DNA from: Gemmatimonas phototrophica
GTDB taxonomy: Bacteria > Gemmatimonadota > Gemmatimonadetes > Gemmatimonadales > Gemmatimonadaceae
NCBI RefSeq assembly: GCF_000695095.2
Contig: NZ_CP011454.1
Coordinates: 1,302,001 to 1,366,000 of the forward strand
DNA: 64,000 nucleotides
Reading direction: 5' to 3'
Both the position numbers and the translations under genes were made by a program. Below, piece after piece: positions 53,694 to 61,700 of the stretch. Each line of letters begins with the position of its first letter. Positions within the stretch are counted from its first letter, which is position 1. The notes under the pieces are model-generated. The model saw only the letters and a program-made list of their open reading frames with translations. It did no database searches and was not told the origin of the DNA.

Positions 53694-54904
53694 AAGAGTC
53701 CGTGCGTACTGCTGACGATGCTGGTGGGGGCCGGCGCCAGAGAAGGTTGGCGGTCAACAACGCGCACTCGCTGAACGGCGGAAAAGTCCGTACTGAAAGC
53801 AATCGCAACCACCTGCGGCACCGCAGTCCCATTCTGCACGGCGTAGAGCACCCCGCTACGCCACGCGAGACCGTCCAGCCCGAGGACGCTGGTCGCTGGT
53901 GCGTGAAGGATCCGACGCACCTTGACGCTGTCGAGCTGCAGGAGGTAGAGGCCGTGCGAATAGTCGGCGATGATCACTCGCCGGGCATCGGGGAGTAACG
54001 CCATGCCCTGGAGTGATCGAAACCCCGGATGATGAATGATGCGCCAGCTGCCACGTGCCGACTGCCACAGGTAGAGCTGGGCGGTCTCGCTGTCGCTCAC
54101 CAGCACATCACCCGTTGGCAATAGCAGGAGATCGCCAGGGACATGTGAGGACTGTGGTGCGGGGAGCGGGTGCCACTCGAGCACCGTCCCATCCACAACA
54201 TGCACCCTGGCAATGCCCGCAGCGCCTTCGACGGCAGTCGCATTATGGGAGGGGCCTGGGCGCAGCACATGTGGCGCCGTGGTCACCCACAGCGTGGAGT
54301 CGTCGGGGGCGCTCCGGACCGCGAACACCGCGCGTATCCGCGGGTCGCGCGACAGCATGAGATCGCGCCACTGTCCCGACGGTTCGCAGGCCAGCACCGT
54401 CCCCTGGCGGAGGCTGCTGACCACCAATTGACCGGTCTTCTCGCGGACGGTGGCGCCTTCCACAAAAATCGTGGAGTCTACAGTGGCCGTTACGAACGAC
54501 GCCGTGACGGGCGCCGCCGAACGGGAGAGCTGTTGCCGGAACTCCGCGTCCTCATGCTCATCGATCCAGCGCCATATAAGGGTGTCGCGCTGCAGTGACG
54601 GCGACTGCTGGAGGCGCATGATGGCCCGGATGGCTTCCCGTACCGTCGCGCTGTCGGCCATGCGGATGCCCAGATGCGCGCGTGCCAGCCAGTACACCGG
54701 TTGCGCTGGCCATGCGGTGGTGGCATGCCGCAGCAGCGCCGCCGCGCGCGTGTCGGTCGCGGATTGCGCCTCTCGATACGCCAGGCGTGCCACCTGTGCA
54801 GCGTCTGCGGCGGCATCCCCCTGCGTCGTATCCACTGGTACCGGCGATTGCCGTGGTGCGGCGGCCAGGAGGCTGGCGACCATAAGGACGGTTGGTATAG
54901 GCAT
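53492..54904 (-). CDS. Secreted propeller-like hypothetical protein, 470 aa
   Basis: A short signal peptide (MPIPTVLMVASLLAAAP) and a helical repeat segment (about 35-110) precede a beta-propeller of NHL/SMP-30 type with recurring blades (GDLLLLPTGDVLVSDSETAQL, RSLQGMALLPDARRVIIADY, GLDGLAWRSGVLYAVQNG). The natural end is near PPLTSVLRI; the remaining tail overlaps the kinase gene antisense by about 200 bases. It starts 3 bases after the SGNH gene and is probably in its operon. The role is unknown. Confidence 0.72.
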   Translation of the reverse strand: MPIPTVLMVASLLAAAPRQSPVPVDTTQGDAAADAAQVARLAYREAQSATDTRAAALLRHATTAWPAQPVYWLARAHLGIRMADSATVREAIRAIMRLQQSPSLQRDTLIWRWIDEHEDAEFRQQLSRSAAPVTASFVTATVDSTIFVEGATVREKTGQLVVSSLRQGTVLACEPSGQWRDLMLSRDPRIRAVFAVRSAPDDSTLWVTTAPHVLRPGPSHNATAVEGAAGIARVHVVDGTVLEWHPLPAPQSSHVPGDLLLLPTGDVLVSDSETAQLYLWQSARGSWRIIHHPGFRSLQGMALLPDARRVIIADYSHGLYLLQLDSVKVRRILHAPATSVLGLDGLAWRSGVLYAVQNGTAVPQVVAIAFSTDFSAVQRVRVVDRQPSLAPAPTSIVSSTHGLFYVGNSPWSLFEDSGVRTLEPAPPLTSVLRIPEAEPRDNGSRSVATTPLRPLPSAAASCRRNVAPVP

Positions 54905-54907
54905 GGC

Positions 54908-55696
54908 CTATTGCAGGCGGTGTGGATATCGGGGATTGGCCGCGAGCGCCTGCGCAGCGGCCACCTGCAGCGCGCGCACCACCGCGGGTTGCACCGGGAC
55001 GCCGGGAATGATTGCGGGGAGCGATGTCGGCGAGAATCCCGAAATGCGTTCCAGCAAGACTATCGCACTCAGATAGGTGCCCAGCGGTGTGGGATGCAGA
55101 CCATCCGCGTAGAGTTCACCGTACGCCAGGGTGGCGGGGAGATTCTGCTCGGTAGCCAGCCGGGCGTACGCCACCCAGGCCTCACCAGCGGGGGCAAAGA
55201 TGCCCTCGACCGCAATGGCTGCATTCCGATACGAAACGGCCACGTTTGGAAAATCAAAGAGACGCGAGCTCATTGGCCAGACCATGAAGAGCACCGGTTC
55301 AGCCCCCGCCTCCCGAATGATGGGGGCGAACTGCAGCGACCACGCGCGCAAGTGCGCCTGGCTTTCGGGGAGCGCCGATGAGCCTTGCTGCAATACCACG
55401 TAATTCCATGTCCGGCGACGGAACCAGTCCCGCGTCGTGCCCTGCTGGTAATGGTCGCTCAGGGCGAAATCCGGCATGGCGACCATGACGACGGATAGTG
55501 TCGTATCCCCAACCTGTTGACCAATGGCCTGCATCATGGTTGGCAGGCTATTGGAGTAGGTCAGCGAGTTGCCAATGAACAACACCGACCGGGAGCCGGC
55601 CAGTGCCGGCGGTGTGGTTGGGCCCAGCGAGCAGCCCGTTGCGACGAGCGCGAACATGAGCCGGCGCGCGGCCCGGAGCAGAGTGCGTGATGACAT
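54908..55696 (-). CDS. SGNH-family hydrolase, secreted or lipoprotein
   Basis: A 262-aa protein with a signal segment ending in ATGC, a possible lipobox. SGNH blocks are VLFIGNSLTYSNSLP (the Ser block, here with Asn before it), WNYVVLQQGSSALPE, and the Asp/His block ADGLHPTPLGTYLSA. Such enzymes are esterases or acyl transferases on sugars or lipids. It lies 78 bases downstream of the giant glucan synthase gene on the same strand, and could edit substituents on its product, though that is speculation. Confidence 0.85.
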   Translation of the reverse strand: MSSRTLLRAARRLMFALVATGCSLGPTTPPALAGSRSVLFIGNSLTYSNSLPTMMQAIGQQVGDTTLSVVMVAMPDFALSDHYQQGTTRDWFRRRTWNYVVLQQGSSALPESQAHLRAWSLQFAPIIREAGAEPVLFMVWPMSSRLFDFPNVAVSYRNAAIAVEGIFAPAGEAWVAYARLATEQNLPATLAYGELYADGLHPTPLGTYLSAIVLLERISGFSPTSLPAIIPGVPVQPAVVRALQVAAAQALAANPRYPHRLQ

Positions 55697-55774
55697 GCGG
55701 AAGCATGCGTCCTGTCGGTCCGGCGTTCGATGGCAAAGGGACCGACAGAGTATGGGTGAGGGTGAACTGTCCTG

Positions 55775-58700
55775 TCAGCGTGATTGGCCTGCGGGTGTAC
55801 TTCCCATGGGGGAAACCACCACCACACGCCGCTCGCCGTCATCCACCAGTGGGATGAGATCGGACGGTTGCAGCACACCATCCAGGTGAATCTGGGCGCC
55901 CTTTGTTTGGACCTCCGCCGGGTCGACTACCGAGATGGCGTAGTCGGTGGTACCGAAGCGGTAGTCGATGGCAAACCCCTTCCACGCCGCAGGCACCCGG
56001 GGACTGATACGGAGCGATTCCCCCCGCTTCGTGAAGCCCAGCAGCGACTCCAGTGCCACGCGATACATCCAGCTGGCAGAACCGGTGTACCACGTCCAGC
56101 CTCCCCGTCCCACCTGTAGTGGTGCCGTATAGACATCAGCGGCCACGACATAGGGTTCCACCTTGTACTGCCGCATGGCGCTAGCGCTGGCACTATGGGT
56201 GAGCGGATTGAGCATCTGAAACAGTTCAAAGGCGCGCTCCCCCCGCCCCAACATTGCGGTTGCCTGTACCGCCCACAGGGCGGCGTGGGTGTACTGCGCG
56301 CCATTTTCTCGCACACCCGGCAGGTACCCCTTGATGTAGCCCGGATTGTGGCTGCCTTTGTCGAACGGGGGGGTGAGCAACATGATTAACCGTTCCTGTT
56401 CATTCACGAGATGGGTTTCCAGCGCCTCCATGGCGTGGGCGGCGCGAGCGGCATTCCCGGCGCCAGAGATCACACTCCAGCTTTGCGCAATGGAATCAAT
56501 GCGGCACTCCGCGCTCTCGGCAGAGCCCATCACCGTTCCGTCGTCGAAGTAGGCCCGCCGATACCAGTCGCCATCCCACCCATGGGTCTCAATGGCCATC
56601 TGATACGCGTCCGCCGTGGTACGCATCCACAGGCTCTCTCCGGAATCGCCTCGCGCGTCGGCATAGACCGCAAAGTCCCGGAGCGTCGTGATCAGAAACC
56701 ATCCGAGCCAAACACTCTCGCCTTTGCCCTCAGCACCCACCAGGCTCATGCCGTCGTTCCAATCACCGGTGCCAATGAGCGGCAATCCATGCGGTCCAGC
56801 GGTAGCCGCGCGCCGCAGCGCCCGACGACAGTGTTCATAGATATCGGCATGCTCATCGGTCACGACCGGCAGGTCGTATTGCTCGTGTTCGTCCGTCGTC
56901 AGCGGTCGCATGGACAGAAACGGCACGAACGTCTGCAACACCGATGCATCACCGGTGACGCGCACATACTGATCCACGACATAAGGCAACCAGGCCAGGT
57001 CGTCCGAGAAGCGTGTGCGGACTCCGCGTCCTGTATGCGGATGCCACCAGTGCTGCACATCGCCTTCCACAAACTGTCTGGCCGCCGCGCGCAGGATATG
57101 CTCTCGGGCGATGAATGGCTCGGCGTAGAGCAGGGCCATGGAGTCCTGCAACTGATCGCGAAACCCGTAGGCGCCACTGCTCTGGTACAGTGCTGTCCGC
57201 GCCCACATCCGACACGCCAACGTCTGATAGAGGGTCCAGCTGTTGACCATGGCATCAAACGTGGGCTCGGGCGTGTGGACTTGTACCACACCGAGTCGTT
57301 CCTGCCACGACGCCACGGCAAGGCGCAACGCTTCACGGGCTGCACGGGGGGCTCGCAGACGGCTCATGAGCTCACGGGCCGCCGGTTCCGTGGCGGCTGC
57401 CCCAAGCAGGACCACGATCTCGCGCGACTCTCCGGGGCCCAGTTCCACAAGCATCTGCAGGGCGGCACAGGGGTCGCAGCCGACGCCGGTCCGATCATCA
57501 AGCGTGCTCTGTCGCAATGCCGCGGGGCTGTCCAGCGTGCCATGGCGCCCCAGAAAGGAGAGGCGGTCGCACGAGTGGCTGACGACCGGCTCACTGCAGG
57601 CCAGAAAGGCCACCCACTCAGCAAAGGCCGGGTCGAAGCTGTTGCGCGCGAGAAGTGCCCGGTCCGCCGGAGCAAACCACGTCTGCACCTGCTGCTGCGT
57701 CAGATCCCGACGGGCGCCAAGCGTCCATTCCGCATAGGCCGTTACCCGGATGCGCCGGGATCGGGTCCCCGTGTTGCGCAGGCGAAGCAGCGAGAGCTTG
57801 ACGGCTGCGTCCGGCGGCACACCCACCAGCAACTCCGAGTGAATGCCGTCATGCTCGTGCGTGAACGACGTACTCCCCGTCGAGTGTCGCACGTCGAAGG
57901 TGGCATCGGTCGTGACCGGCGCCGGGGTGGCACTCCACAGTGTGCCGGCACTCAGGTCCTGCAGATAGATCACATCACCCGGCGGGTCGGATACCGGATC
58001 ATTGTGCCACGGTGTGAGCCGGAAGAAGTAGGAGTTCTCCGCCCACACACACCCGCTCCCCTGCTCCGAGACGACACACCCGCCATGGGGGTTCGCAATG
58101 ACATTGACCCACGGGGCGGGAGCCCTCTGCTCGCGATGCACCCTGATGAGATAGTCGTTATTGGCCGTGAGTCCGCCAATACCGTTAACGCAGTGCAGTG
58201 GTTCGGGGGGGGGCGGCGTGGGCCAAACGGCGGACCCGGCACGCACGACGGGTAACGTCTCTCGTGCGGAACCATCCAATCCGAGCGGGGCGACGAGCGG
58301 ACGAAGTGCCGATACGATGGACGACAGCGGTCCGACGCGATCAGCGGACGTCAGACGCTCCGTTGCGGTCACCTTGCGTCGATCGGCCAGCGCGAGAATT
58401 CTCGTAAGGGGCCGGCCGTCACAGGGAATGTGCATGCGTGCCGTTGCTGACAGCATCAGGTAGTCATCGGGTTGAAACACATCTCTTCGCCGTATGAAGA
58501 CGCCCCCCGGCAGTTCGAGCAGCGTGGCATCATCCGCTTCGGTCATGGCTTCGACGATGCTGTCACGCAATTCCTGCAGGTAGTTGTAGGCCTGCCCATT
58601 CACGACAACCAGATCGATGACCAGCCCACGCTGTCGCCAGTACCGATGTGCCTGAAAGAGCTCGCGGAGTGTTGAAAGTCCATCGAGGTCATCGATCGTG

Positions 58701-61700
58701 GCGAGAACGATGGGGACATCGCCAGAGATGCCGTGCGACCACAGGCGTGGCTGCGATCCCCGATTCCGCTCGACTTCATCCGGCGGGGGGGCGAGTGATC
58801 CCCCTGGAAAAATGAGTTGGGTGGCCAGGTCCTGAAACAGCGTCGCGCTCTCGACGGTCAGCCCAAGCGCCTGCAGTTCGATACTCGTGGCCGACCAGGC
58901 AAAATCGAGCGCGCGCTGCGCAGCGTGGGAGTCATGGTAGCGGCCCGCCAGCGCGAAGGCCGACTCGCGGCTTCTGGCGACGATCGTGGTAAACGTGACA
59001 CTGACGGCCTGGCCAGGTGGGACGCACACCATCGTGCGCACGGAAAAGATGGGATCAAGCACGGCGCCCGTTGTCCCACTCAGGGTCGCGCCGTCGTCCA
59101 TGGCCGCGGGGTTGGTTACGGATCGCCCTCGGCCAACGAAGCGCGCGCGGTCCGTCTCCCAACTCACGGTCCCTATTCTGTCGGTCCCGGCGTCTATGAG
59201 GTGCACGCACCAGATGGGGGCCTCCTCGGCTCCCCGAGGGCGACGTACAGCCGTGATGGCGGAACACCATGCATGCCACTCTGTCTCGACAAAGAGATTG
59301 GAAAAGGCAGGGTGCGCGCGGTCGGCGTTGAGCGGTGCCAACACTATCTCGCCGTAGCTGGTGAGTTCAAGGTCATGCGGCACCTGATCGTTGTTGGTCA
59401 GCGTCACACGACGCACTTCCGCACCGTCCCCCGGAACGACCGTAATTTCCGTTCGGGTTTCAATGTCGCCATCCGCACGCTGTAGGAGGACCTGATCAAG
59501 GGCCAATCGAGCCCGACTCCAGTCCGCGACGTTGCCAATGGGTTGGGTACCGGTTGACCAGCGTCGTCCACTGGTCAAATCGCGGACGTAGCAGAACTGC
59601 CCCGCCGCGTCTGTCGTGCCATCGGCCGGCCAGCGGGTGACGGCCAACGACTCATATTGGCTGAACCCGCCGCCACTGTGGTTGAGCATAACGGTGTACG
59701 GTCGCGAGCCAAGCAGTGCCATTCGCGGGGCCGGATGGTGCCGGGTGTCAATCTCTCGCGCGACAGGACTGTCCCGCTCGGGTGGTGGCGAAGCTTCATC
59801 AGGGCGGGCAACCTGCGCGGCCTGAACCGAGAGACGCCGTGGTACACGTTCATGCAGCAGCAGCTCCACCGACTTGACCAGGGGATCGGCGTGGAAGCGT
59901 TGCTGCCACAGGTCTCCCCGCAGCACGTTGGTGAGCGAGACGAGCGTCATGCCGATGTGATGGGCCATGTAGGCATGCACGAGGGCAAAGCTGCCGCCTG
60001 GTTCCGGTCGCGTGTAATCCAGGGCGTCGCAGAAGCCGTACGGGCTATGGGCCCCCATGCGCTCCAGCTGCGCCAGATTTGCCAGTGCTTCCGTGGGAGC
60101 CACCTGTGCCGCCAGCGCGGTCGCGTACGGCGCAATGACCAGATCCCGCGCCAACCCTCGTTTGAGCCCCAGGTCCGCAATCCCGAAGGCGCGATACTGG
60201 TAGGTCTGATGACGATCCCGAAGGTTGTAGGCACTTTCGCTCGTGCCCCATGGAACGCCACGGGCATGCGCATACGCCTGATGTCGCTCCACCACGCTTC
60301 GATAGGTCTGGTCAAGAAGCGTAAAGGGGAGCGAACGCATGACCAGCAGCGGCATGAGGTACTCGAACATGCTGCCACTCCACGACACGAGGGCCATGGC
60401 GCCCGAGGTCCTGTTCAGTGCGCGTGACAGCCGGAACCAGTGGGCTACCGGTACATCGTTCTTGGCGATGGCGATGAAGCTCGCCAGCCGTGCCTCCGAC
60501 GCGAGCAAATCATAGAACGAGTCGTCTGCGGTGAAGGAATCCGGGTGATACCCGATGGTGAACAGCTTGCGATCGTGGTCGTAGAGAAAGCTGAAGTCCA
60601 TCTCTACCGCCAGCGCGTATGCCTGATTGGCCAGACGCTGGAGGCGGTCGTGCACGGCAGGTTCGGCGTGCGCCATCGTGAGACAGGCTTGCCGAAGGGC
60701 GATGAGGTATCCCGCCAGATTGCCACTATCCACCGTGCTGATATAGGCGGGTGTGAGTACGCGCAGATCTGTCAGGTCGTACCAATTGTAGAAGTGTCCG
60801 CGATACCGTGGCAGCGCCATCATGGTGGCCATGGCGCGTTCGAGACGTACGGTCATCTCCCCAGCGGAAATCAGACCGAGGTCGTTCGCGCTGACCGTTG
60901 CCAACAATTGAAGACCAATGTTGGTAGGGGACGTCCGCATGGCCACGACCGGCTCTGGTTCGGACTGATAGTTGTCAGGCGCGAGCCAGTGTGTTTCTGC
61001 CGACACGAACGCATTGAAGAAGGCCCAATGCGATCGCGCATAGCGCAAGGCTTCCGCGCGTGCGTTGGCCGACAATCGCTCTCGAACGGAGCGCGTGGAA
61101 CGACTGAGTTGCGCGGCCACAAGTGGCGCCAAGGTCCACGAGACCAGCAGACCAATGGTCACCACACCTGTCAGGATGTCGGGGCCGGTGAGCGCTGCCA
61201 GTGGCACGTTGGCGCGGATCCTCATGGTCAGCAGCACCACCGCGATGGCCAGCACCGCCACCACGCTTCCGCGCATGGCCCGCCAGCATTCTCCCAGTGG
61301 TCGCTGCAGCTGTTGCTCCACCAATTGTGCGGAACGCCACTCGAGCAGGCGACGCCTCGACAGCAGCATCCGATAGCCCGAACGCACCATGGCATCGATG
61401 GAGAGCCACGCCTGATGTGGTAGAAAGACCACGCTCATGGCGGCTTGCTGTAGACTCAGTCTCGCATCGTGCCCCACGGCACCATAGTAGGCTCTCCAGG
61501 ACTTGTCTCGAGGGGGCTGCACCACGGCGCGGATCAGCGCCATGCCCCAGGGCGCCAGGATGGCGCCCAGTCCGAGGAGTGTCCACCGCCATGCGGGCCC
61601 GGGAAGAAACGTCCAGCCGGCGATGAGGAGCAGCAGTTGGGACCATTCAAGCGTGCTTCGTCGGAGATTGTCGGCAATCTTCCATTGCGCGATCAGCGAT

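Noticed and set aside
56411-58255. A 614-codon plus-strand frame
   Set aside because: It is antisense to the GH94 part of the glucan synthase; no signal, no motif.
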